The notes under the pieces were generated by a model. That model worked only from the letters and a program-made list of their open reading frames with translations, was not told where the DNA came from and did no database searches. The position numbers and the translations under genes are program-made. Below are positions 1 through 5,957 of a DNA stretch of 6,274 nucleotides, piece after piece. Within the stretch, counting starts at the first letter, position 1. Every line of letters starts with the position of its first letter. This DNA is from Alphaproteobacteria bacterium (GTDB taxonomy: Bacteria; Pseudomonadota; Alphaproteobacteria; Rhizobiales; Devosiaceae), in NCBI GenBank assembly GCA_018820005.1, contig JAHJOS010000065.1:1-6274 (forward strand), given 5' to 3'.

Positions 1-1585
1 CAGCCGCCGCCCGCAGGCTCTTGCTGTCAGCGTCGCCATCGTTGCGGGCCAGGGAGAAGCGGCAGCCTTCAAGCGTGCCGATGAGATGGCCTTCCAGCCG
101 AACCTCGCCACGCTCATTGATCTCGGGAGATGCCATACGTTTGTCTTTCAGGTGGCGAAGCAACACACTTGTGCGCCGGTCGACGAAGCGCTGGGTCAAT
201 CGCTCATGCAGAGCATCACTCAGCCGATCTTCAATGTCTCGGGTCTTTTCGCGCCAATGTGAAGGGTCTGCAAGCCAGTTTTTGCGGTTGGCGATAAAGG
301 TCCAGGTCCGGATCTGCTTGATCCGGTTGCTCAGCGTGTCGATATCACCGCTCGCATTGTCGCAAAAGCGGACCTGCTCGGCAATCCAATCCGCATCGAC
401 TTTGCCGCCCCGGGCGAGGTCGGAATAGACACGGGTGATGATCTCGCCGTGGCTCGCCGGAGAAATGCCTTGATAATCAGGGATTTGGCAGCATTCCCAT
501 AGCAGGCGCGCACCATCGAGGCCGCGCGCGAATCGGGCAGCCTCGTTGCGGGCGACAAATTCGAGCGCGCGCTGGTCGGTGGCGATGGGCACGCGGGTGA
601 GGGCGCGATCCTCAGGCGATTTTTCGAGGCTATTGAGCAGCGCGTTGATGGATGAATAATCCAGCTGATTGTTGCGCCATTGCAGCACTTTGAGCGGCGC
701 AAAATCATGGGTTTCGAGCGCGACGACCATTTCCTCGTCGAATCCCTCGGTGCCGCCGGTGACGCCAAAGGTGCCATTGCGGGCGTGGCGACCGGCGCGG
801 CCGGCGATCTGGCCGAGCTCGGCGGGGGTCAGCGGGCGGCTGGTGTGGCCATCGAACTTGCTGTCATCGGCAAAGGCGACGTGGTGGATATCGAGGTTGA
901 GACCCATGCCGATGGCATCGGTGGCAACGAGAAAATCGACATCGCCATTCTGGTAGAGCTCGACCTGGGCATTGCGTGTGCGGGGGCTGAGGGCGCCCAT
1001 GACGACGGCAGCGCCGCCGCGTTCGCGCCGGATCAGCTCGGCAATGGCATAGACCTGGCGGGCCGAGAAGGCGACGATGGCCGAGCGCTCGGGCTGGCGG
1101 GAAATCTTCTTGGAGCCGGAATAGGTCAGATGGCTGAAGCGCGGGCGATCGATGATGTCGGCATGGGGCAGGAGCTTGCGGATCACCGGCTCCATGGTGG
1201 CAGCGCCCAGCAGCAGGGTTTCGCTGGAACCGCGCGCATGCAGGATGCGGTCGGTAAAGACATGGCCGCGGTCGAAATCGGTAGCGGTCTGGATTTCATC
1301 GATCGCAACGCAGTCGACGCGAATATCGGTGGGCATGGCCTCGACGGTGCAGACCCAGTAGCGCGGCTTGGCCGGGACGATGCGCTCTTCGCCTGTTACC
1401 AGCGCCACGGCCTGTTCGCCGACGCGCTCGACACAGCGGGCATAGACTTCACGGGCCAGCAAACGCAGCGGCAGGCCAATCATCCCGGTGGGATGGGCCA
1501 GCATGCGTTCGATGGCAAAATAGGTCTTGCCGGTATTGGTCGGGCCAAGGATCGCCTTGACGGACTGGGCGGGCGCGAAGGTCAT
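1..1585 (-). CDS. SUV3-like DExH-box RNA helicase, N-terminal part (cut by window edge)
   Basis: Superfamily 2 helicase resembling mitochondrial SUV3, expected to unwind RNA using ATP in the cytoplasm. The reading frame is open from ATG at 1585 to the window edge, giving the first 528 residues; family members are usually considerably longer. Visible motifs, in order: Walker A GPTNTGKT (residues 14–21), Walker B DEIQ (96–99; SUV3-type rather than DEAD or DEAH), GAAT (127–130; motif III position), ATDAIGMGLN (221–230; motif V) and QIAGRAGR (259–266; motif VI with arginine fingers). After the two RecA domains comes a basic, helical region including LHERLTQRFVDRR. The start is well fixed: an in-frame TAG lies six bases upstream of the ATG. 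No Shine-Dalgarno sequence is seen before it. The gene diverges from hisC across a 539-bp gap. The family call is strong. The exact substrate is unknown, and any C-terminal domain lies outside the window. Confidence 0.93.
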   Translation of the reverse strand, partial: MTFAPAQSVKAILGPTNTGKTYFAIERMLAHPTGMIGLPLRLLAREVYARCVERVGEQAVALVTGEERIVPAKPRYWVCTVEAMPTDIRVDCVAIDEIQTATDFDRGHVFTDRILHARGSSETLLLGAATMEPVIRKLLPHADIIDRPRFSHLTYSGSKKISRQPERSAIVAFSARQVYAIAELIRRERGGAAVVMGALSPRTRNAQVELYQNGDVDFLVATDAIGMGLNLDIHHVAFADDSKFDGHTSRPLTPAELGQIAGRAGRHARNGTFGVTGGTEGFDEEMVVALETHDFAPLKVLQWRNNQLDYSSINALLNSLEKSPEDRALTRVPIATDQRALEFVARNEAARFARGLDGARLLWECCQIPDYQGISPASHGEIITRVYSDLARGGKVDADWIAEQVRFCDNASGDIDTLSNRIKQIRTWTFIANRKNWLADPSHWREKTRDIEDRLSDALHERLTQRFVDRRTSVLLRHLKDKRMASPEINERGEVRLEGHLIGTLEGCRFSLARNDGDADSKSLRAAA

Positions 1586-1616
1586 GTGGCGCTAATGTAG
1601 GGGGTCGCTGCGACAG

Positions 1617-1633
1617 TTGCGAGAGGCTCGCAA
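1617..1633. repeat. Perfect 7-bp inverted repeat upstream of the helicase
   Basis: TTGCGAG (1617–1623) and CTCGCAA (1627–1633) are exact inverted copies separated by AGG. The repeat ends 32 bases before the helicase ATG, so it could be an operator or a hairpin in the 5' leader. It is flanked by GTCGC-T-GCGAC (1604–1614) and by a longer imperfect stem (1633–1656). Confidence 0.5.
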
Positions 1634-1656
1634 GCTTGTCCCAAGAAAGGACAGCT
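1633..1656. repeat. Imperfect stem-loop upstream of the helicase
   Basis: TGTCC (1637–1641) pairs with GGACA (1649–1653), and the stem continues as AGC (1633–1635) with GCT (1654–1656) around one unpaired T at 1636. This gives eight pairs with one bulge and a 7-nt loop. It abuts the inverted repeat at 1617–1633. Its role is unknown. Confidence 0.4.
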
Positions 1657-2124
1657 GTGTCACAATTTTGCCTTGGCGGTTAACGGGTCGAACAGGGCGG
1701 GAACGAAACAGAACCGAATCGGCGCTACACCCACAATGTCGCTTCGTTCACGGCTAGGGGTGGTGGGTGCGGTGCGCTCGGGCCACCAGAAGAGGCAGAA
1801 CGGGGGCAAGCGGGGCCGCAGGGCGGTCAAATCTGTTCAACAGTGCTAACGAGCGGTTAAAAAGGGTGAGGAATCACCGAAAGTAATCAAGACCTTAACG
1901 CGATGTGCCGCGAGAATTTTCGAGGTGTTATCGTCTGGTGGTGCGGCCAGGCTGGGATGAATGGCGGTCTGTTGAGGATAAAGCGCATTGACCGTCCCTG
2001 ATCGGGACAGGCCGGCGACGCGGCGGTCGGCGGGGCGATCAGCACCGCAAGGCACAGAAGCGCTTTGCCATCGCCGAGCAGTTTGACTATGGTCCGCGCG
2101 GTTTTTCAGCCCAGAAATGGCATC

Positions 2125-3219
2125 ATGTCCGACGATATCCGCCCCACACCGCAGCCCGGTATTCTCGATATTACGGCCTATCTGCCCGGCAAGGCCGGCG
2201 CGGCCGGCAGCAAGGCGATCAAGCTATCGGCAAATGAGTCGCCGCTGGGCGCCAGCCCCAAGGCGATCGAAGCCTTCAAATCGGTGGCCGATCATCTCGA
2301 AATTTACCCCGAGGGCTCCTCGCGCCTGCTGCGCGTGGCGCTGGGCGAGGTGCATGGCATCGATCCCGGTACCATTGTGTGCGGCAATGGCTCGGACGAT
2401 CTGCTGCACCTATTGGCGCAGTGCTATCTGGGCATCGGCGACGACGCGGTGATGAGCCAATACGCGTTTTCGGTTTATCCCATCATCACCAAGGCGACCG
2501 GCGCTGACATCATCATCGTCGATGAAGTGGACTATACCGCCCATGTCGATGGGTTGCTGGCGGCGGTGACACCGCGGACCAAGGTGGTCTGGCTCGCCAA
2601 TCCGAACAATCCCACCGGCACCTATCTCAGCGATGCCGAGGTGCGGCGGCTGCATGCCGGGTTGCGCCCCGATATTCTGCTCGTCATCGACAATGCCTAT
2701 GCGGAATATGTGACGGCAGAGGATTTTTCGATCGGGCTCGATCTCGTGCGCGAGGCGGCCAATGTCGTCATGGTCCGCACTTTTTCCAAGATGGGCCTGG
2801 CGGCGGCGCGGATCGGCTGGATGGTGGGAACGCCCGAGCTGGTGGATGTGATCAACCGCATTCGCGGGCCGTTCAATGTCAATCTGCCGGGGCAGCTGGC
2901 GGCTGCTGCGGCGACGCGCGATGTGGACTTCACTGCGCGGCTGCGCGAGCACAATGCGCATTGGCGCGACTGGCTGACCCAGGAACTGACGAGCAACCAC
3001 ATGTATGTGGTGCCCAGCCAGGGCAATTTCGTGCTGGTGCTGTTCCCCGATGCCGATCACGCCGCCATGGCATTCAACGCGCTGGCGGAGCGCGGGCTGA
3101 TTGTGCGCGAGGTGGGGGTATCCTATGGCATCCACCACGGGCTGCGTATTTCGATTGGTTCAGAGCAGGCGATGATCGGCGTCGCCGGCATTCTCAAGGC
3201 ATTGGTCAAGATTTCATGA
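2125..3219 (+). CDS. hisC: Histidinol-phosphate / aromatic aminotransferase (HisC family)
   Basis: PLP-dependent fold-type I aminotransferase of 364 residues, the usual HisC length. HisC transfers an amino group from glutamate to imidazole-acetol phosphate in histidine synthesis; many homologues also act on aromatic keto acids. Seen in the sequence: substrate-pocket ANES (36–39), GNGSDD (87–92), NPNNPTGT (159–166), the cofactor-contact stretch IDNAYAEY (188–195, with Asp189 and Tyr192), the Schiff-base lysine Lys222 in TFSKMGLAAARIG, Arg229, and the carboxylate-binding Arg341 in LRISIG. ATG 2125 gives the N-terminus expected for the family (PGILDITAYLPGK). In-frame TTG 2065 and ATG 2089 would add residues that look non-coding. 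The ribosome-binding site is weak (AGAAA). The stop overlaps the tyrC start, so the two genes are probably co-transcribed. Linkage to tyrC suggests a role in tyrosine/phenylalanine transamination, but a histidine role cannot be excluded. Confidence 0.93.
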   Translation: MSDDIRPTPQPGILDITAYLPGKAGAAGSKAIKLSANESPLGASPKAIEAFKSVADHLEIYPEGSSRLLRVALGEVHGIDPGTIVCGNGSDDLLHLLAQCYLGIGDDAVMSQYAFSVYPIITKATGADIIIVDEVDYTAHVDGLLAAVTPRTKVVWLANPNNPTGTYLSDAEVRRLHAGLRPDILLVIDNAYAEYVTAEDFSIGLDLVREAANVVMVRTFSKMGLAAARIGWMVGTPELVDVINRIRGPFNVNLPGQLAAAAATRDVDFTARLREHNAHWRDWLTQELTSNHMYVVPSQGNFVLVLFPDADHAAMAFNALAERGLIVREVGVSYGIHHGLRISIGSEQAMIGVAGILKALVKIS

Positions 3220-4187
3220 GTGGGCATTTTCGCAAGCTGGCGCTGGTCGGCATCGGTTTGATTGGGTCCTCGATTGCCCTCGCCGCGCGGCGGCAGGGGC
3301 TTGCCGAGGTGATTGCCATCACCACGCGCAAGCAGGAGACGCTGGACGAGGCGCGCGAACTGGGACTGGGCGATATCTATACGCTTGATGCGGCCGAGGC
3401 GGTGCGGGGCGCCGATCTCGTCATCCTCTGCACGCCGGTGGGTGCCTATGAAAGCGTGATCAAGGCCATTGCGCCGGCGCTGGAGCCGGGCGCGATCCTC
3501 TCCGATGTCGGCTCGGTCAAGGGCCATGTGGTCAAGGTGCTGCAGGCGCATGTGCCGGCAGGCGTTAGCCTTATTCCGGCCCATCCGATTGCCGGCACAG
3601 AACATTCTGGCCCCTCTGCTGGGTTTGCGGAGCTGTTTGCGGGACGCTGGTGCGTGCTGACGCCTGGGGCCGAAGTCGATCCCGCCCAGACCGAGAAGCT
3701 GGCTGCATTCTGGCGCGCCATGGGTAGCCAGGTCGAGAGCATGGAGGCCGGGCACCACGACATGGTGCTGGCCATCACCAGCCATATCCCGCATCTGGTG
3801 GCCTATAACATCGTGGGGACGGTGGCCGATCTCGAGGCGGCGACGCAGTCGGAAGTCATCAAGTTCTCGGCCTCGGGTTTCCGGGACTTTACCCGTATCG
3901 CGGCCTCGGACCCGGTGATGTGGCGCGATGTGTTTTTGACCAATCGTGATGCCGTGCTCGAAATGCTCGGGCGGTTCACCGAGGATCTCAGCGTGCTGCA
4001 GCGGGCGGTGCGGACGGGCGATGGCCCGGCGCTCGAAGCCATGTTCACGCGGACACGGGCCATTCGCCGCTCGATCATTTCAGCGGGGCAGGAAACGGCC
4101 GCGGCCGACTTTGGCCGGCCACATGAAACGCCGCCCGAGCCGGAGGCGAATATCGTGCGCGACCATGGCGGCGGCGACGACGCCTGA
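3216..4187 (+). CDS. tyrC: Prephenate/arogenate (cyclohexadienyl) dehydrogenase, TyrA/TyrC family
   Basis: Oxidative decarboxylation of prephenate or arogenate to 4-hydroxyphenylpyruvate or tyrosine, in the cytoplasm. The protein has 323 residues and is single-domain; no chorismate mutase or ACT domain is fused. The N-terminal Rossmann fold has GIGLIGSS (12–19). The loop after the second strand reads TTRK (36–39) and lacks the acidic residue typical of strict NAD users, which hints at NADP or dual use (inference). Catalytic-region motifs are SDVGSVK (96–102), HPIAGTEHSGP (123–133, with the conserved His123), ITSHIPHL (187–194, His190 and His193), and GFRDFTRIAASDP (221–233, Arg223 and Arg227 candidates for substrate binding). 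The C-terminal 25 residues are Pro/Glu/Gly-rich and probably disordered. The ATG overlaps the hisC stop as ATGA, without a strong ribosome-binding site of its own, consistent with translational coupling. The gene could equally be labelled tyrA; substrate preference cannot be read from the sequence alone. Confidence 0.92.
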   Translation: MSGHFRKLALVGIGLIGSSIALAARRQGLAEVIAITTRKQETLDEARELGLGDIYTLDAAEAVRGADLVILCTPVGAYESVIKAIAPALEPGAILSDVGSVKGHVVKVLQAHVPAGVSLIPAHPIAGTEHSGPSAGFAELFAGRWCVLTPGAEVDPAQTEKLAAFWRAMGSQVESMEAGHHDMVLAITSHIPHLVAYNIVGTVADLEAATQSEVIKFSASGFRDFTRIAASDPVMWRDVFLTNRDAVLEMLGRFTEDLSVLQRAVRTGDGPALEAMFTRTRAIRRSIISAGQETAAADFGRPHETPPEPEANIVRDHGGGDDA

Positions 4188-4199
4188 GACAGCCAGTCA

Positions 4200-4229
4200 G
4201 GACCGCTGCTTAGCCTAAAACAGCGGTCC
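4200..4229. terminator. Stem-loop at the tyrC / DUF2125 convergent junction
   Basis: GGACCGCTG (4200–4208) and CAGCGGTCC (4221–4229) are a perfect 9-bp inverted repeat with a 12-nt loop. It lies 13 bases after the tyrC stop and contains the DUF2125 stop codon (4215–4217) in the loop. Its position suggests a bidirectional terminator or an RNA-end stabiliser. There is no T-tract on either strand, so it is not a canonical intrinsic terminator. Confidence 0.5.
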
Positions 4230-5186
4230 GATGGCGGCGATGGGGACGAGCCCGGAAAAGATGCCGCCCGAGCGGAAGTTGAGCTGATTGGAATAGGTTC
4301 CATCAGCGCCGGGGCTGCCCAGAACCAGCGTGCGCCAGGGTTCTTCGAGCAGGGGACCGACACGCTCGGCCACGCCGGTGGACGCGATGGTGATCTGTCC
4401 ATCGATCTGATTGCTGGCGTCGAGGGTCAATGTGCCATTGGCATCGAGCGTGGATGCCGCGTCGGTGGCGTGGACAGCAACGATATCGAGCGTGCTGCCG
4501 GCAGCCTGCATGGTGGCCAGCAGATCGGGAGCACCCCAGACGCGCACGTCGTCAGGCAGGCCGGTGAGCTCAAGCTGCACTTCGGCATTGGCATCGGTCA
4601 GTGTCATGCCCGGATAGGTGGCGCCATTGGCCAACAGATAACCCGCCAGCGCCGCGAGATGGCGCTCGCCATCATGCTGCTCGGGAATGTCGAACAGGTG
4701 GGCTTCGACCACATCGGCGGTGGCCAAGGTGGTTTCCCCCAAAAGGGTATCGGACCAGACAAGCTGTTTGCCCGAAATCGAGGCGCGGGCGATACGCCAG
4801 TCCTGCAGGCGCACGCTGGCTTCCAGCGTCGACCAGGCGACGGCATTGCGGCTGCCGGTGAAGGTGTCGGTGACCTGAAGCGGGCCGAGCGCGGAGGCCA
4901 GCATATGGGTGGGCGCATAGACGCGGATGCTGGCGCGGATGGCCGGCACATCGATCTCGGCATCGCCGGTGACGATATGGGCATTGGTGCAATCGGCATC
5001 GAAGCGGAAGGGGTAGCCGCCGACCGTCAGCGTGCCGCAGGTGATCTGTGGCGAGGTGATGCCGTCGGCCTGGGCCTGGAGCTCGATCTGCTGGCGAACG
5101 ATGCCCGAAAGCACAAACCAGGCCAGGCTCCAAGCAATGATGACGGCGAACACGACGCCGCCCAGAATGATGATTCGCTTCTTCAT
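4215..5186 (-). CDS. Membrane-anchored DUF2125 family protein
   Basis: A 323-residue protein of the DUF2125 family, largely alphaproteobacterial and without an established function. The N-terminus is MKKR followed by a hydrophobic helix (about residues 5–29), which reads as an uncleaved signal anchor placing the rest in the periplasm. The conserved family signature GGYPFRFDADC is at 56–66. Cys50 and Cys66 flank it and could form a disulfide. The remainder is rich in alternating hydrophobic and polar residues, suggesting beta structure. ATG 5186 was chosen because it opens directly into the signal anchor; the same frame continues upstream to 5477 but that stretch lies antisense to the ChaC gene and looks non-coding. 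A weak AAGAG precedes the start. The gene is convergent with tyrC and divergent from the ChaC gene, so it is probably transcribed alone. Confidence 0.85.
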   Translation of the reverse strand: MKKRIIILGGVVFAVIIAWSLAWFVLSGIVRQQIELQAQADGITSPQITCGTLTVGGYPFRFDADCTNAHIVTGDAEIDVPAIRASIRVYAPTHMLASALGPLQVTDTFTGSRNAVAWSTLEASVRLQDWRIARASISGKQLVWSDTLLGETTLATADVVEAHLFDIPEQHDGERHLAALAGYLLANGATYPGMTLTDANAEVQLELTGLPDDVRVWGAPDLLATMQAAGSTLDIVAVHATDAASTLDANGTLTLDASNQIDGQITIASTGVAERVGPLLEEPWRTLVLGSPGADGTYSNQLNFRSGGIFSGLVPIAAIGPLF

Positions 5187-5313
5187 GGCTGGAACTCTTA
5201 GCGGGGCCGAGGGCAAAGCGCTATCGGCAGCGGTGTCTGGGCAGTGCCGCTCGCCCGCGACAGACAAAAGCGGGTGGTTACGGTTTTGCAGGGCGGCTAT
5301 GGCACGATGGCAA

Positions 5314-5342
5314 TTGCCTTGGCGGATAGGCTTGCCTAGATT
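5314..5342 (+). promoter_or_regulatory. Candidate sigma70-type promoter for the ChaC-like gene
   Basis: TTGCCT (5314–5319) and TAGATT (5337–5342) are separated by exactly 17 bases; each matches four of six consensus positions. Transcription would begin near 5349, leaving a leader of about 12 bases before ATG 5361. Two palindromes overlap it: GGCAATTGCC (5309–5318) and TAGGC-TT-GCCTA (5327–5338). Assigned by inspection only. Confidence 0.4.
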
Positions 5343-5349
5343 TTGGGTC

Positions 5350-5353
5350 AGGA
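5350..5353 (+). promoter_or_regulatory. Ribosome-binding site deciding the ChaC start
   Basis: AGGA sits 7 bases before ATG 5361, the normal spacing, but only 1 base before the upstream in-frame ATG 5355. This favours 5361 as the start codon. Confidence 0.5.
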
Positions 5354-5360
5354 TATGGCA

Positions 5361-5918
5361 ATGCTCGATACAGCTTCCACGACAGCGACCCATTGGGTCT
5401 TTGGTTATGGTTCCCTGATCTGGAACCCTGGTTTTGCGCATGTGAGTGCGCGGCAGGGGCTGTTGCGCGGAGCGCATCGGAGCCTGTCGATCGTTTCACA
5501 CCACCATCGCGGGACGCCCGATCAGCCGGGGCTGGTGTTTGGCCTGACGCGCGGCGGGGCCTGCCGCGGCATGGTCTTCGAGGTTGCCGATAGCGACTGG
5601 GCCGCGGTGCGGCAGTATCTGGAAGCCCGCGAACAGGTGACAGCGGTCTATCGTGACGTGATGCGCCCGGTGCATCTGGAGGGTGGCGGCGTGGTGCAGG
5701 CCCTGACCTTTGTGGTGGATGAGCGCCATGAACAGTTTGCGGGCAAGCTCAGCCTTGAGCAGCAGCTGGGGATGGTGCGGGCGGGGGTGGGGCTATCGGG
5801 CCGCAACATCGATTATGTGGTCAATACGGCCAAGCACCTGGCGTTGCTGGGGATCCGCGACCGGCAGTTGATGGCGCTGGTGGATTTGCTGGCAGACGAG
5901 GCCGCCGCAGCAGCCTGA
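5361..5918 (+). CDS. Gamma-glutamylcyclotransferase, ChaC-like
   Basis: ChaC-family enzyme of 185 residues, within the normal range. These cytosolic enzymes cleave the gamma-glutamyl group, typically of glutathione, releasing 5-oxoproline and Cys-Gly. Seen here: the substrate-binding loop FGYGSLIW (14–21) near the N-terminus; YLEARE (86–91), whose final Glu91 is the expected catalytic base; and a C-terminal part with GRNIDYVVNTAKHL (147–160) followed by LGIRD, matching the family. ATG 5361 is preferred over ATG 5355 because of the AGGA spacing; a TTG at 5343 is less likely. The last five residues are alanines. The gene has its own candidate promoter, diverges from DUF2125 across 174 bp, and converges on the next gene with only 22 bp between stops. 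Family assignment is firm. Glutathione as substrate is inferred from family knowledge. Confidence 0.9.
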   Translation: MLDTASTTATHWVFGYGSLIWNPGFAHVSARQGLLRGAHRSLSIVSHHHRGTPDQPGLVFGLTRGGACRGMVFEVADSDWAAVRQYLEAREQVTAVYRDVMRPVHLEGGGVVQALTFVVDERHEQFAGKLSLEQQLGMVRAGVGLSGRNIDYVVNTAKHLALLGIRDRQLMALVDLLADEAAAAA

Positions 5919-5922
5919 CGAC

Positions 5923-5957
5923 AAGCCCAGGCTATGCCCATCAGGCAGCCTGGGCTT
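5923..5957. terminator. Stem-loop at the ChaC / hypothetical convergent junction
   Basis: AAGCCCAGGCT (5923–5933) and AGCCTGGGCTT (5947–5957) form a perfect 11-bp inverted repeat with a 13-nt loop. It starts 4 bases after the ChaC stop, and the stop codon of the minus-strand gene (5941–5943) lies in the loop. It is probably a bidirectional terminator or 3'-end stabiliser. No T-tract follows on either strand. Confidence 0.55.

Larger units (their letters stand above)
1586..2124. other. Divergent intergenic region without a convincing gene
   Basis: This 539-bp gap separates the helicase (leftward) from hisC (rightward), so it should hold both promoters. It is more AT-rich in places than the flanking genes, notably around 1855–1930. 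No frame combines a good start, a ribosome-binding site and protein-like composition. Short inverted repeats are present: three near the helicase (1604–1656), CTGTTCAACAG at 1833–1843, GGTGA/TCACC at 1865–1878, and GTCCC/GGGAC at 1994–2008. I could not assign a -35/-10 pair with confidence for either gene. A TTGACT at 2083–2088 lies upstream of hisC but lacks a good -10 at the right spacing. Confidence 0.6.

Noticed and set aside
680..1600. 306-residue open frame on the plus strand
   Set aside because: It is exactly antisense to the helicase, whose motifs are unmistakable. Long antisense frames are common in GC-rich coding DNA, and its Gly/Ala/Asp-rich translation matches no family.
1884..1898. 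CtrA-like site around TTAAC
   Set aside because: Only one half-site fits; the partner at 7-base spacing is TAAT and matches poorly.
1846..2055. 69-residue open frame on the minus strand starting with GTG
   Set aside because: No ribosome-binding site, no recognisable domain, and it competes with another equally partial frame in the same place. Kept only as a possible remnant in the findings.
2083..2111. TTGACT as the hisC -35 element
   Set aside because: No acceptable -10 hexamer is found at 16–18 bases spacing.
2065..2124. Upstream TTG (2065) or ATG (2089) start for hisC
   Set aside because: The added residues do not resemble HisC N-termini and there is no Shine-Dalgarno at either; ATG 2125 gives the family-typical beginning.
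2190..2212. GGCCGGC-rich symmetric stretch inside hisC
   Set aside because: Explained by Gly/Ala codons in GC-rich coding sequence; similar runs occur in the helicase and in the tyrC C-terminus.
2410..3138. 242-residue minus-strand open frame
   Set aside because: Antisense shadow of hisC; His/Arg/Ile-rich translation without domain features.
3123..3794. 223-residue minus-strand open frame
   Set aside because: Antisense shadow of the tyrC gene, with Arg/His-rich low-quality sequence.
5187..5477. 97-residue N-terminal extension of the DUF2125 protein
   Set aside because: It would run antisense into the ChaC gene and its promoter, and would bury the signal anchor in the middle of the protein.
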